From contig NC_088775.1 of assembly GCF_954871325.1 (NCBI RefSeq), forward strand, positions 83,367,561 to 83,431,560: 64,000 bases of DNA, given 5' to 3'. Under the pieces are notes generated by a model. The model searched no databases. It saw nothing but the letters and a program-made list of their open reading frames with translations, and was not told where the DNA came from. Each line of letters starts with the position of its first letter. Positions within the stretch are counted from its first letter, which is position 1. The position numbers and the translations under genes are program-made. Source of the DNA: Gordionus sp. m RMFG-2023 (Eukaryota > Nematomorpha > Gordioida > Chordodea > Parachordodidae). Of this stretch, positions 1 to 12,289 are shown piece by piece.

Positions 1-87
1 TTTTTAAATGATTTCAACACCATGACACCCAAGCAAGTTTTGGAATTGAAAATCAAATTTTCTGAATTATTATTACCATATATATAA
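1..87 (+). CDS. partial BESS-like C-terminus, cut by the window edge
   Basis: The frame is open from the first base to a TAA at 85-87 (28 codons). It starts FLNDFNTMTPKQ and ends ELLLPYI, with the spacing of hydrophobic residues, a central Q and the K-x-K typical of a BESS motif. BESS motifs end many MADF/Myb-type proteins, including the second protein of PIF/Harbinger transposons. It converges on the Harbinger transposase downstream, which suits a two-gene Harbinger layout. No start or upstream domain is visible, so this is a family-level guess from a short stretch. Confidence 0.3.
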   Translation, partial: FLNDFNTMTPKQVLELKIKFSELLLPYI

Positions 88-436
88 TTTTATATACATA
101 TGTTTTATTTATTTTAGATTTATTATAAAATATTTTATACATATGTTATAATTTTTTTAGATTTATAATAAAATATTTTATATAATATATTGTATTTCTT
201 TTTAATATTAATTTAGATATCACACACTCATACAATATAAACAAAACCATACTTTTTATTGAATATTTATATATAAATGTATAACTTTTACAAATTTATC
301 ATAAATAATAAAAAATTTATAGTAAATAATAATGAAGTAACATTATAATACAATTAAAATAAAATTAAGATGGGAATAAGTTAATAAGGTAATGGTAATT
401 AAAAAATAGATATATAAAAAATTTTACATATAAGGC

Positions 437-1630
437 TTAATATATATTATTTACATATAAGTTAAATTTTTCTCTAATATTGTTAGAGCTTTCAGTCCAT
501 TGCTGGAACTGAGATTGGGTATTATTTTGAATTGGGTATTGTTCATAAGTTATTGTTATACTGTGATTTCCCTCAATATCAATAATAAGATTATGTAATA
601 AACAGTCTGCCTTAACTATTTGTATAGTATTGGTAATATTGGTCTCTGATGATTTATATAAGTGCCTAAATTTTGCACTCATAATCCCAAAGCATCTTTC
701 AACAGACACTCTTGCTGTGGATAATTTTCTATTTCATTTAAATTTGTTTTATAGGGTTTCATTATAAAATTCATTAATGGATAAGCATCATCTCCCACAA
801 ATACATATGGTGATAATATATTTGATTAAGGTAAAAAATTTTGATTAGATATCTTGATGATTTTATTGATCATTCCTTCATAAAGATGCTTCTATCTGAG
901 ATAGACCCAAGAAAACCAACCTCAATTAACAAAAATCTAGAAAAGAATTAAAATTTAGAATAAATATAAATACCTAGCTTTGTCATCTGAAACACCTTGA
1001 ATCACAATGGAATTAAATTTTTTATAATTAAAATATGTGGATCCACTATTTTTAGGTTGTTTTATTTTTACATGCTTTCCATCAATAGCACCTATTATGT
1101 GAGAAAAACCTGATTTCTTAAAGTATTCTGCTAATATTTCAAGCATCTGTTCAACTGTTGGTAAACACAGATGCTTGGGTTGAAGACCTACCCATATTAA
1201 CCTACATGTTGATGTGACAATAGTGCTCACTGATGATTTGCTAATCTTTGCATATAATGCTATTTTTCTAAAGCTCATACCAGTTGTCAAATTTCTATAA
1301 ATACATTCAGATTATTTATATATAAAAATAATCATCATACATGAGTGTTAAATAGAGCCTATGCTTCATACTGATAGTGTTTTTAAATTTAACTATAGTG
1401 GTGTCTATAGATTCCAAATTTATAAGTATGTAATTAAATGTTTCCACATGCATGTGGAACATCTGACAAAATTTGTCAGGATAAGAAGGAATACTATCAA
1501 ATATTTTAAATAGTCCTTTATCTCCATAATTAATATACCGGTCATCTAAAAATCTATGCCTTTTTCTAAGTTTAGGCGTATCCTCTAATTATATAAAATA
1601 TAGAAGTAGTAAATCATGCACATCAAACAT
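437..1630 (-). pseudogene. PIF/Harbinger transposase (DDE_Tnp_4), decayed
   Basis: Reading leftward from the ATG at 1630, the frame gives the usual Harbinger N-terminus (FDVHDLLLLYF, then RKRHRFLDDRY and the FDSIPSYPDKF region). A 58-bp GT-AG intron (about 1295-1352) joins phase-correctly to LTTGMSFRKIALYAKIS. The catalytic motifs are present: IGAIDGKHVKI (first D), YVFVGDDAYPLM (second D) and SVERCFGIMSAKFR (E). The reading is broken by an in-frame TAA near 1588 and frame changes in 720-900, so no functional protein can be made. The family normally runs about 350-400 residues and most of it is represented. Terminal repeats and the 3-bp target duplication typical of the family were not located; the left end may lie outside the window. 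Confidence 0.85.
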
Positions 1631-1659
1631 TTTGTATATTTTATAGAAAATAAATGTAT

Positions 1660-1755
1660 GATTGGACATGTTTCGTAATCTCTCAAAATTCACGAAAGTT
1701 GTGCATTTTGGAAAACTTTTGAGAAATTTTTTTTTTAGCTTTGGACACGGCCTAA
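1660..1755. repeat. end of a GGCTGTGTCC-family MITE
   Basis: The stretch ends TTGGACACGGCCTA, the reverse complement of the GGCTGTGTCCAAA start seen at 29963 and 55280. The interior is AT-rich and non-coding. The remaining ~600 bp up to the next MITE is AT-rich with no recognisable gene. Confidence 0.4.
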
Positions 1756-2379
1756 TAAAATATCATAAAACAAAAAGGAAAATCATTGTTATAAAAATTT
1801 GAAGGAAACATAAAAGATTTCATTATATTATATCCCAAATTATTTTCTCAAAATCTAGAAGATTTTTTTACAAAAAACATTATTTTGCTCAAAAATCTTC
1901 TTTGAGCATGCTCAAAATTTTTTTTCAAAAAATCTTCAATTTTTTTTAATCTTCAAAAGAGCAAAATTTTTGAAGATTTTTTTTAATTTTGAGCAAATGT
2001 TAAACCCTGCTCACCCTGCACCAATCCTGGTCATTAAATTTTGTTTCGATTTTGAACTTAACCTAGCGAAGTGATATATTTCCTTTTGCTATTTTCAACC
2101 ATAAACTAACCATTAGACAATGGCCCCATCCATAAGTATTATAAATTGGTCATGAAATATTATCCAAAGGAGATAATATTTAAATCCATAAAAATATAAT
2201 AATTTTTTTATGGTTTTGTGAGATCATATTTTTTAAAAAAAATTGCTATAAGGAAATGGTATTCATTTTGTCGGGTATATAAGTATAGTAAGACGAAGTG
2301 CTATATCTGTAAAAATGTTTGACTAAACTATTTTAAATTTATGATCCAATTTCGAATATTTTTTAATTGCATTTACAAG

Positions 2380-2597
2380 TAGTGTTGAGGCCCGATTCTG
2401 GTCGATTTTAAAAAACGGCCCAATTAAGATTATAACCAAATTAACATTATGTAGGCCTAAAGATTTTGCTCATAGCTGGCAGAAATACTTGGACATCTAT
2501 TTACCATATCTCAATGCTTGCAAAATATTATTTTAGCTAAAATCTTAATTGGGCCGTTTTGAAAAATCGACCCAAATCGAGCTTTTTAACAACATTA
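2380..2597. mobile_element. hAT-type MITE, TAGTGTTG family, copy A
   Basis: A 218-bp non-coding element with ~45-bp imperfect inverted ends: GATTCTGGTCGATTTTAAAA on the left mirrors the GTTTTGAAAAATCGACCCAA region on the right. It is flanked by TTTACAAG (2372-2379) and TTTACGAG (2598-2605), a 7-of-8 target duplication. The 8-bp duplication and the TAGTGTTG-type start place it in the hAT superfamily. It has the same ends as the copies at 28658 and 40724. Confidence 0.75.
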
Positions 2598-2616
2598 TTT
2601 ACGAGTATATCGAAGG

Positions 2617-2762
2617 TTACCCGATTAAAGTTACACCCTAATTCACTTAGTCATAACTTCGTAAACTTTGCAGAATTGTTAAGAATAAGTTACTTTATTA
2701 CTTAAAAACTGACGGAGTTATGAGCGAAAAATGGGTCACTTTAATCGGACCACCCTGTATAT
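2617..2762. repeat. short inverted-repeat element ending in CACCCTGTATA
   Basis: The left end GGTTACCCGATTAAAGTTAC mirrors the right end (reverse complement reads GGTGGTCCGATTAAAGTGAC), and both arms carry TCATAACT(T/C)CG further in. The outer CACCCTGTATATA is a terminus common to many invertebrate repeats. There is no coding content. Confidence 0.55.
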
Positions 2763-3249
2763 ATCTTTTTACACAGCTAATAATTGTAAAATTAATTTAT
2801 AAGTTTGCTTACATTACTGAGAATATAAAAATCAGTCGTAACCTCATTTGTATAATATATTATTTAATTAAATATGAACATTTGGAATCCCCATTATATA
2901 GTGCTATCCATGTAATAGCGAGCTTAGGGTGGGCAACTTTTTGCTTAACCAAATTGGAAGCCATATTACATAATATTCCTGTAAATCAATCTATAAATTT
3001 AATAAGGAAATCGGTATGACTTCCTAAAATTTTACAACTTTTTAGGGCCTCATCTTTATTTTTAAACTTTTTCTTCCTTTCAGTCCTCGACCTGAAAATT
3101 AAAAACTTCCTTGTTATATTAAACATTCATTTTTCCGTGTTTCATTGAGCCATTGCACAACTTCTGATAAAGGAAGGTGGTTTGAAGTGCCTCCTAGTTT
3201 CTTTGTCAGCTTCCTTTCTTCTCATCTTCAATGCGAGGAGGTTATAAGT

Positions 3250-3590
3250 ATGTTATGAGTTGTAGAGCCAATTTTAAAAATTGACCCAAATCAGGCCGTT
3301 TAACAACACTACTGGCATCTCCTCATACAATATTGTTTGTAAGCGAATCAAATTTGATCCTAATTATAATTTTAGTGAAACAAATAAGGTGGTAAGCACG
3401 CGGCCTGATTAGGATTATAACCAAAATAACATTGTGCAAGCCTAAAGATTTTGCTTATAGCTGGCAGAAATGATTATGCATCTATTTGCCAAATCTCGAT
3501 CCTTACATTATATTATTTTTGCTAAAATCTTAATCGGACAGTTTTGAAAATTCGACTCAAATCGAACTTTTTAACATCACTTATGTTGTG
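3250..3590. repeat. TAGTGTTG-family MITE fragments, copy B
   Basis: 3250-3312 is a bare right end (AATTGACCCAAATCAGG... TTTAACAACACTA). 3395-3585 is a nearly full copy closely resembling copy A, including GCCTAAAGATTTTGC and TAGCTGGCAGAAAT in the core and CTTTTTAACATCACT at the end. Between them is a short AT-rich spacer. Two pieces of one family in tandem suggest a broken or doubly hit site. Confidence 0.6.
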
Positions 3591-6056
3591 ATATAAGGCT
3601 ATATTTTCAACAGCAATAAGCAAGGCCTCTATACCTTTTCCTATATTAGGTTGTAAACTGAAATAAATTTATACCTGAAATTATTAAATTTAGTAAAAGA
3701 TATAGTAACCCCCCCACCCCGCTTATGTAGACGCTGTTTGAGGTCAAAATATAAGATGCGAATATATTTAAATTTTTATTTAGACATACCTGTTACTCTA
3801 AAGTCTGCAACCTTACCAACAGATAACTTTGCACATACTAACCTCATACAAAAATGACAAACCACAAATTTCATTCCAAATTCAATGCTTTATTAGAATT
3901 ATTACATTTAATAACTAATTTTATTAGTTGATAGGTTCATAGCGTAGCCAGGATTTTCCAAAGGGGGGGGGGGGGGGGGGGAATTAAAAAAATATTAATC
4001 CTGGGTTCTAAATTAAATTTGAGCCTTAAATTATTAACAAATGTAAATAAAAAATTTGTTCTATGTTACAGAACCTTTCCTATGAATATGCTGAAATGAT
4101 ATAATCACATAATTTACAATCAATACTATAGGTCTTTGGATTTGCATTAGTTCAACCTATCCATTGGTGTAGCCAGGGGGGAGGCAAGGGGAAATTCCCC
4201 CCTCCCATCAGAAATTTATCACTTTTTGTGAATATCATTAGCTAATAAAAAATTTCCCCCTTAGTCCTCCCCCCACTCCCTGACACTCAAAAATGTATGC
4301 ATATATCTTAAACAATAATTTGAGAGAATGAATCTAAAAATTGCTATTTATTTTATAAAACTATTCAACATAATTTATACACTTTTGGAAAAAAGCATTT
4401 ATATATATAAAAAGTGAACCAAAAATGTTTTTTAAGAAATGGAATATAAGCCAAAGATAATTAAGAAAAAAGTGAAATGTATTATAATTATTAATAATAG
4501 ATCCATAAAATTACTAAATAATATCAAATATAATTTTTTATAAAGGGAGTAATTTTAATTTATCTAACTTAATAAAAGTAAAATATAATATAAAACTATT
4601 GATAAAATTAAATCATAAATTAAATAAAAAAATTAGAGCACAATACAAACAGTGGAATATTATATATAGTAGATTTACATTATATCTAATTTTATCAATT
4701 ATCATATGACAATCAAGTAATTTTTACCAATATAGAGAATTATATATTTTGCATAAAACTATAAAATATTGATTAGGACATCAGAAAATATCTTTTAAAG
4801 ACATTGTGGGATGAATAATATGAAGAATAATTTATAATAATATAATTTATTTAAAATAAATAGATGGCGTTAATTAATTGAATGCAAATTGTTTCTATAT
4901 TTATTATCAAGAGCATTGATTAGTAAAATTTGTTAAAATATTAAATGTAATATATTCTTTAACTGTCAAATTTGTCTATATAAGTGGAATTTTACCTAGT
5001 ATTTTGTAACTAATTCTTTATAATAATTTTATTAATAAATTTCTTATACTTGTATGAAATAAATAATTATCATGCTTTTATATTAATGTATATGTTAGCG
5101 GCAATGTGTAATATTCGGCAATGTATTGCAGGAATATTTTCGGCAATGTGAGGTACTGGTAGGCAAGGTGATTTTGATATTTCGGCAATGTATACTTTGC
5201 CGAAAAAGCCAGGCAATGTATACTTTGCCGAAATAGCCAGGCAATGTGCACATTGCCGGGATAAATCAGGCAATGTATTCTATTTTACAAATTAATAAAT
5301 TTATTATTTATTCGAGATTAATATATTATTATAAATTTATTTTTATAATTTAAATATATTTTTTGATTGATATTCTTTTTTAAATATATGTTTTTTTTAT
5401 ATATATTTTTTTAAATATATATTTTTTAAATATATATTTTTTAAATATATATTTTTTAAATATATATTTTTTAAATATATATTTTTTAAATATATTTTTT
5501 TAATAATATATATTTTTTAAATAATATATATTTTTTAAATATATATTTTGATTGATATTTTTTTGTAAATACTTTTTTTTAAATATATGTTTTTATATAT
5601 ATATATTTTTAAAAATATATTTTTTGATTGATATTTTTTTATATATATATTTTTTTAAATATATTTTATGTGTTATATTATTTACGTAAATTTTTTTCCT
5701 GATATATCTTTTGATCGTTAAAAAAAATTTATTTTTCGTGTTATATGATTTTTTTAATAATTTTTTTTTAAATATATTATTTTGATTGATATTTTTTTTA
5801 AAAGATTTTTTAGGTAAATTTTTTCTTGATATATCTTTTGATCGCAAAATATTTTTTATTTTTTGTGTTATATGATTTTTTTAATAAATTTTTTGAGACA
5901 AAATATTTTAATTTGTTATATAATTTTTTTAAATATATTTTTAGATTGATACATTTTAAAATAAATATTTTTAAAATGATTTTTATATATTTATATATTT
6001 ATATTTTACGTAATTTTATCTATTATATATCTTTTGATCGCTAATTTTTTAGATAA

Positions 6057-7200
6057 AAGTGACAAATGTCATAATAGTTATTTTTGAACTTTATTGAGTT
6101 TTTTTAAAATAAATAAGTGTAAATATTTGTAAACATGTTAAATTAATATTCCAGTGTAAGTGTACTATAGAAAAGTGACAAATGTCATAATCGTTATTTT
6201 TAAACTGTTTTAAGTTTTTTTAGAGTAAATAGTAAAAATATGCTTTGCAAACATGTTAAATTAATATTCCTGTGAAAGTGTACTATAGAAAAGTGACAAT
6301 TGTCATAATCGTTATTTTAGAACTTTTTTGAATTTTTTTTAAAGTAAATAGGTAAAAATATATTTTGTAAACATGTTAAGTTAAAATTTCATTGAAGGTG
6401 TACTAACTATAGAAAAGTAACAATTGTCATTATTGACGTCGTGCCGAACCGGGAATAAAATCCGTTTACTAAAATAAACCTATAAGTTCCTCACAGGAAA
6501 AGAATTAAGATTTTTTCTTTTTTTTAAAAATTAACTTAAAAAACGCAAAAGTAAAATAAACTTTTTATTAAATTTTGAAAAAAAAAAAAATTAAAAATAA
6601 TTTACAAAAATAATTTTCTAAAATAAAATATAAAAAATAATAGGACTCATCCTGAGTCTTACAATTCAAAGGCAAATATACGCCGAGGTTACAAATCCAT
6701 ATTACTCCGCGTAATCAAAAAAAAATATTATAAAGATTATATATAAAAAAAATATACAATACAAAAAAAAACAATACAGTACTAAATACGACAGTCATAA
6801 TCGTTATTTTTGAACTTTTTTTGAGTTTTTTTAAAGCAAATAGGTAAAAATATGTTTTGTAAACATGTTAAATTAAAATTTCAGTGAGGATGCACTATGA
6901 AAGTGACAATTGTAATAATCGTTATTTTTGAAATTTTTTGAGTTTTTTAAAGTAAATAGGTAAAAATATATTTTGCAAACATGTTAAATTAATATTTAAG
7001 TGAAAGTTACTCTATAAAAGTGACGATTGTCATAATCGTAATTTTTGAACTTTTTTGAGTTTTTTTAAAGTAAATAGGTAAAAATATGTTTTGTAAACAT
7101 GTTAAGTTAAAATTTCATTGAAGGTGTACTATAGAAAAGTGTCAATTATCACAATCGTTATTTTTGAACTTTTTTTTAAAGTAAATAGGTAAAAATATGA
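6057..7200. repeat. 118-bp tandem array at the centre of the palindrome
   Basis: About seven head-to-tail units begin AGTGACAATTGTCATAATCG and contain GTAAACATGTTAAATTAA. Starts lie near 6057, 6174, 6292, 6416, 6902, 7020 and 7139. The fourth unit is interrupted by the 363-bp insert at 6431. The last copy is truncated where the right arm begins. Units differ at scattered positions, so the array is not brand new. Confidence 0.8.
6431..6793 (-). mobile_element. solo-LTR-like insertion
   Basis: 363 bp of unrelated sequence splits one tandem unit and is flanked by GTCAT on both sides (6426-6430 and 6794-6798), an exact 5-bp target duplication. Read on the - strand it begins TGTCGTATTTAG and ends CACGACGTCAATA, with an AATAAA-type signal in the second half. 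Size, duplication length and TG start suit a solo LTR of a retrotransposon. The end is not a canonical CA and no internal coding part or partner LTR is present, so the family is unknown. Confidence 0.45.
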
Positions 7201-8612
7201 ATAACGTAAAATATAAATATATAAAAATCATTTTTAAAGTATTTAAAAATATATCAATCTAAGAATATATTAAAAAAATTTATTTTACAAATTAAAATAT
7301 TTTATCTCAAAAAATTTATTAAAAAAATTATATAACATAAAAAATAAAAAATATTTAGCTATCAAAAGATATATTATTAAAAAATTTACGTAAAAAATCT
7401 TTTTATAAATATATATTAAAAAAAATATCAATCAAAAAAATATATTTAAAAAAATTTATTAAAAAATCATATAACACAAAAAATAAAAAAATATTAGCAA
7501 TCAAAAGATATATCAAGAAAAATATATATATAAAAAAAATATCAATCAAAAAAATATATTTAAAAAAATCATATAACACAAAAAAATAAAAAATATAAAA
7601 AAATTAGGAATCAAAAAAATATATTTAAAAATATTTAGAAGATATATCAAGAAAAAATTTACGTAATAAATCATTTTAAAAATATATATTTTAAAAAAAT
7701 ATCAATCAAAAAAGTATATTTAAAAAGATTTATAAAAAAAAATCATATAACACAAAAAATAAAAAAAAATTAGCGATCAAAAGATATAACAAGAAAAAAT
7801 TTATGTAAAAAATAAATATATTTAAAAAAAATATATATTTAAAAAAATAATATAACAAATTAAAATATATTTAAAATAAATATATATACATATAAAAATA
7901 TATTTAAAAAAAAATAAATTAAAAAAAAATATCAATCAAAAAATATATTAAAAAGTCACCCTAAAAATGTTATAAAAGTAAAATATTATAACATTTTTAA
8001 AATTATAAATAATAACGAAAAAATTATTAATAATATAATATTACAAAAATATTAAATTGCCTTATTAAACCCGGCAATGTGCACATTGCCGAATTAATAA
8101 AATCACCCTGCCTACCACTACCTCACATTTTAGAAAATTACACATTGCCGCTAACATATATACAAGTAATTTATTATTATATTATATATAAAAAATAAAA
8201 ATATATTTCATATTTGTTAAAGGCTTATTTTTTTTATTAAAATTAACTTCCTATCTTGTAAAAATATTGTAGGATTATAGATAGACTAAGGTAGGGGCGA
8301 AGCCCCCACTAATTTTTTATTCCCCCCCCCCTTAGGAAAATCATGGCTACGCATATGAACCTATCAACTTATAAAATTAGTTTATGAACCTATCAACTTA
8401 TAAAATTAGTTATTAAATGTAATAATTCTAATAATGCATTGAATCTGGAATGAAATTTGAGGTTTAACATTGGTTAGTATGTGCCAAGTTATCGGTTGGT
8501 AAGATTTCAGACTTTAGGGTAACAGGTATGTCTAAATGAAAAAATTAAATATATTCGCATCTTATATTTTGACCTCAAACAGCGTCTACATGAGCGGGGG
8601 GGGGGGGGATAA

Positions 8613-11174
8613 GAACAGTTTACATTCAAATATTTTAGAGTGATGGGAGGGGGGCAGGGTATAATTATTTAGAATGTTATATATTATATTTTCGAATGAT
8701 TTATGAACAATATATTGATATAATAATTTATAATTTAGTTATAGACTTATAATACAAAAAGATTGCTCAATATTATATACATATATTACTGAATAATTTC
8801 CTGCTAAATATAATTTAAAAAGCTTAGACATTCTATTAGCTAACACATATTCATCCCCAAACAATATGCTATAATAATGGATTAATTGTATTGTAAATGA
8901 AGGGGTTTTAAATTTAATTCATATTCTAAATAATGACTCTTTTACTTCAGAATTTTTTATTTAGAGAGTATTGATAATTTAAGTTATTCTTTTTAAAATT
9001 TATAAAACCATTATAATTAAAAACGTGTATGGTGGAGAATTTTTTTTAGGGGGGTAGTTATAGGTTTTTGAGGTAATTGGCGCTGACATCAAATGATGAA
9101 AATGAGAATATTTAGGATGGGGATTGTAAATTAATCTATAAGTCACTTGTATAAAATAGATTTAGGAATGCAATTGGATAAAATTATCATAATGAATACT
9201 ATTGGATAAATATTCCTAAAAGTACTCTTGCATAAATTTGATTGTCGTTTAGGATTATATATATAGATTAAAATATTCACGTTCAGTGAGCCACTCATAT
9301 TTATCGATAGAAAAATTATGATGCAAGTCTTATTGATTTCTTTTTTTAAATTTTGTAATATTGGTTTTGGCCTTCCTTTTTTTATTAATCAATTTCTTCA
9401 TATACAAATTAATTACGCTAAATGATTATAACAGCACATTTGAAATTAATTATTATATATAAAAAAGAAACAATTTTTTATTAAAAAAGATTATTTCTCT
9501 TTTATTTATTAAAAATAATATCATTTATTATTTGCCTCCCCAACGCTTATTTTTTAAACGTAAAATTACACAATATAGCATGATTTTAACTTTTTTTTTA
9601 AGTAAGCAATTTATATTTACTTCTCACATGTATATTTTTTTTAACGTAGTAAAAATGGTTTTAATTTTTTTAACGTAGTAAAAATGGTATTAATTTTTTT
9701 AACATAGTAAAAATAGTATTAATTTTTCAGCATAGCATTTTTAAGTGAAGCTGCTTTCCTTGATTCGTCATTGATACACTAATGCGATTCATGCATTAAA
9801 TGCATTTAAAAGTGTACATATATAGAAGTCATCTGCCGCGCCATTTTATGATTTGCATGTCGAAAAAATGACATTAATATATATTACCACGTCGCTATAG
9901 CATACCAGCCGACTTGTATGCATATACGCTGATTAAGAAATCTCCAAGTAGTATATATATCATTACCCTCCACATCTTTCTTTTAAGGATTTTTGAGAGG
10001 GCAATTAAAATATGATAATTTCTAACACAAATAATAAAATATTGTAAAATAAGAAGTATTAAGAGAGAATATAATACAGTTTAAAATATATTATAGCTAT
10101 ATAAACAGGTATGTAAATCACAATAAAATATAAAATAAGATTTTATAATGATTAAAAAAGTTTGTCAAAATATCGTTCATAAATGAAAATTTAATCTTGT
10201 TTGGGATGGCGTTAATTTTTTAATAATTAGTTTTGTGTTAGGAATTCTCTATGAGTAAAGCTAGTCTATTTAATCAATTTTAAGATATCTTAATTTTGAT
10301 ATTTGTTTTTTTATCTGTAATGAAGAAAAGGTCCTTTTATTATGTTTGCACTAATTGGTATCATTGACAAAATAAATTTTAATAAATATATATGGAAAAC
10401 TTATAAAATATATTTTAAATTATGCAATGCTTCCACTGTATTTCTTGGAGGATTATCTATAAAAATGCATCTTTCATGCCATTCAAATCTGAAACTAATT
10501 GACCTTAGATCATTTATATCATTTTTATAAAATTTAGCTAAATATTCAATTTTTTAATATCAGATTTAATATATTCTCAGATCATAGGGAGTTAGGAAAA
10601 AAGCCATTTTATAAATCACAAATTATATGCAATAAATACCGTTATTTTATAATGATCCTCGATTGATTCAACACTAATATTGGAATAATTTGTTTATCGG
10701 TAAAGTCGAGGCTTTGAGTCTCAAAATATATGATTTCGCGTTCACCACAACAATCACATAAATCTTGAGATCCTGGTCGATATTATCTCTTGATCTTCTA
10801 CGATATAATATAATATTAATAATATTTGCGTTTCTCATAACTTCCGTCAAATCTATTTTTTTGAAAAATATTGCATAAAATTGTTGTATAATAAATAATT
10901 TATTAATACATTCCAATGAAAAAAATGAGTGGTCATATTAAATCCAATAATGTATCTTCAGGTGAAATATGGGTTTTAAGTGATTCTGATATTTCTCCAA
11001 GAGCATTCTAGATAAAAAAAATGCTTTAACTGCTTGTTAGAAGGCTCCATGTCAGGCCTTTTGCAGTTACTTTCAAAAAGTCTCAGAAATAATTATATTC
11101 AACAAATTCTGTCTAATTGAATATCTGACATTTTATACACTATAAATTTTTTAATCATATTATTAGTAGAGATA
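8613..11174. other. AT-rich intergenic stretch
   Basis: No convincing gene. 9640-9735 holds three to four copies of a ~31-bp repeat containing AACGTAGTAAAAATGGT. A G-rich run lies at 8640-8658. Short frames at 10342-10530 and 10674-10916 resemble nothing I recognise and have no conserved motif. 10926-11012 reads MSGHIKSNNVSSGEIW to a stop but lacks any support. Confidence 0.5.
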
Positions 11175-11329
11175 TGTAATATAAATTGAATTTAAATTGA
11201 ATATAATATTAACTTTTCGTTTGTAAATTATATAACCTGAAGGATTGAATTCATGATATATATATACGTGATATTTTGTATTAAATTTACTTTTACTTTT
11301 ACTTACCTTTTATTTAATAAAACACTTCA
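11175..11329 (+). repeat. 5' LTR of the gypsy element
   Basis: 155 bp, TGTAATATAAATTG... to ...ACACTTCA, with AATAAA close to the end (11317-11323 region). Identical to the 3' copy. Short for a Ty3/gypsy LTR but complete at both ends, with target duplication AGATA. Confidence 0.95.
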
Positions 11330-11390
11330 TTAGCGACGATATTTTTAGAGAAGATTTATTTGATTTATTAAATTTAAAGTAAAAGACTCA

Positions 11391-12230
11391 ATGGAAGTAG
11401 CTCCTATTAAAGTTGAAGATTCAATGGAAGTAGTCCCTATTAAAGTTAAAGACTCAATGGAAGTAGTTCCTATTAAATTCCATATTCCAGAATTCGTCAA
11501 AGAAAAAGTAAATATTCAGGACTACTTATTTAACTTGGAGTTAATTTATAAAGTAAGAAATATTATAGATTTAAATACAAAAAAAGACCTGCTTTTAGCC
11601 TATATAGGAACAGACAATCTTATCAAAATTAAGAACTTTCACTTTCCAATAAATTTAGAGATGATAAATTATGATACTTTAATAAAAAGCTTAAATTTGG
11701 TGTTCAAGGATAGTTCGAGCATTTTCGTAAATAGGAAAATTTTTTTTACGCTAAAAAGATGTAATGAGACGATTATTGACTTTTCAATTAGGGTTAAAAC
11801 TGTCAGTTCTCTTTGTAATTTTAAACCGCCTTTTGATGAACTTTTAAGAGATATATTTATCCTAGGAGTAGGCTTACCTGAGTTGGACAAAGAACTTCGG
11901 TCAAAGTATATCGAAGGCAATATTACTTTTGAAGAGACCGTGCGTTTAGCGATCGCGCTGTCTTCGTTGGAAAATGAAACCCAGACTTAAGTTAATAAAA
12001 TAATTAAAAATAAGCCAACACAGGGTTCGAAAAATAATTATTTTAGAAATAATAATTATACTAACGTCAATAGATTCAATAATAATAAACACTTTAGTAA
12101 CAATTATATTCCTAATAATAATTATAGACCTAGTATCAAACCTAACTCTATTCAAAAGAAAGTGATATGCTTTCGTTGCGGTAAGGCAAACCACATAGCG
12201 AAAGATTGTAGAACCCATGCCATACAAATG
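11391..12230 (+). other. gypsy gag region (fossil part)
   Basis: This part begins 62 bp after the 5' LTR. The N-terminus has three near-identical repeats of about ten residues (MEVVPIKVEDS type), followed by a capsid-like helical region and a CCHC zinc knuckle CFRCGKANHIAKDC near 12.17-12.21 kb that would bind RNA. Asn- and Tyr-rich sequence lies just before the knuckle. It belongs to a broken element and is recorded only as a domain-level part. Confidence 0.8.
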
Positions 12231-12289
12231 ATTCTGCCACGGACACCTCGCCTGTCATTTTCAAATAAAGCTACCATCGATGCGAAGAT

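Larger units (their letters stand above)
5090..8157. repeat. inner inverted-repeat element with CATTGCCG palindromes
   Basis: It starts ATGTTAGCGGCAATGTGTAA (from 5091) and ends with the exact complement (to about 8157). 5095-5290 carries about seven GGCAATGT motifs, several closing on themselves as small palindromes, including CAATGTGCACATTG flanked by GC-rich caps. One perfect 20-bp palindrome lies near 8070-8090. 5385-5560 is a ~16-bp tandem of AAATATATATTTTTT. The arms, rich in TTGATTGATATTTTTTT and its complement, match inversely. No gene is seen. Confidence 0.65.
3706..8612. mobile_element. giant composite inverted-repeat (foldback-like) element
   Basis: The outer arms 3736-3985 and about 8330-8579 are inverted copies (for example TTTGAGGTCAAAATATAAGA on the left, its complement ending GACCTCAAAC on the right). 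Each arm is capped by GTAGACGCTG / CAGCGTCTAC and a C- or G-run. Inner arms run about 5090-6055 and 7195-8157. No frame codes for anything recognisable. The left side holds an extra ~940 bp (about 4000-5080) with no match on the right, containing a gtagCCAGGGGGGAGG stretch that looks like another MITE end. A right-arm piece, ATGAACCTATCAACTTATAA, is locally duplicated at 8357-8410. Confidence 0.75.
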
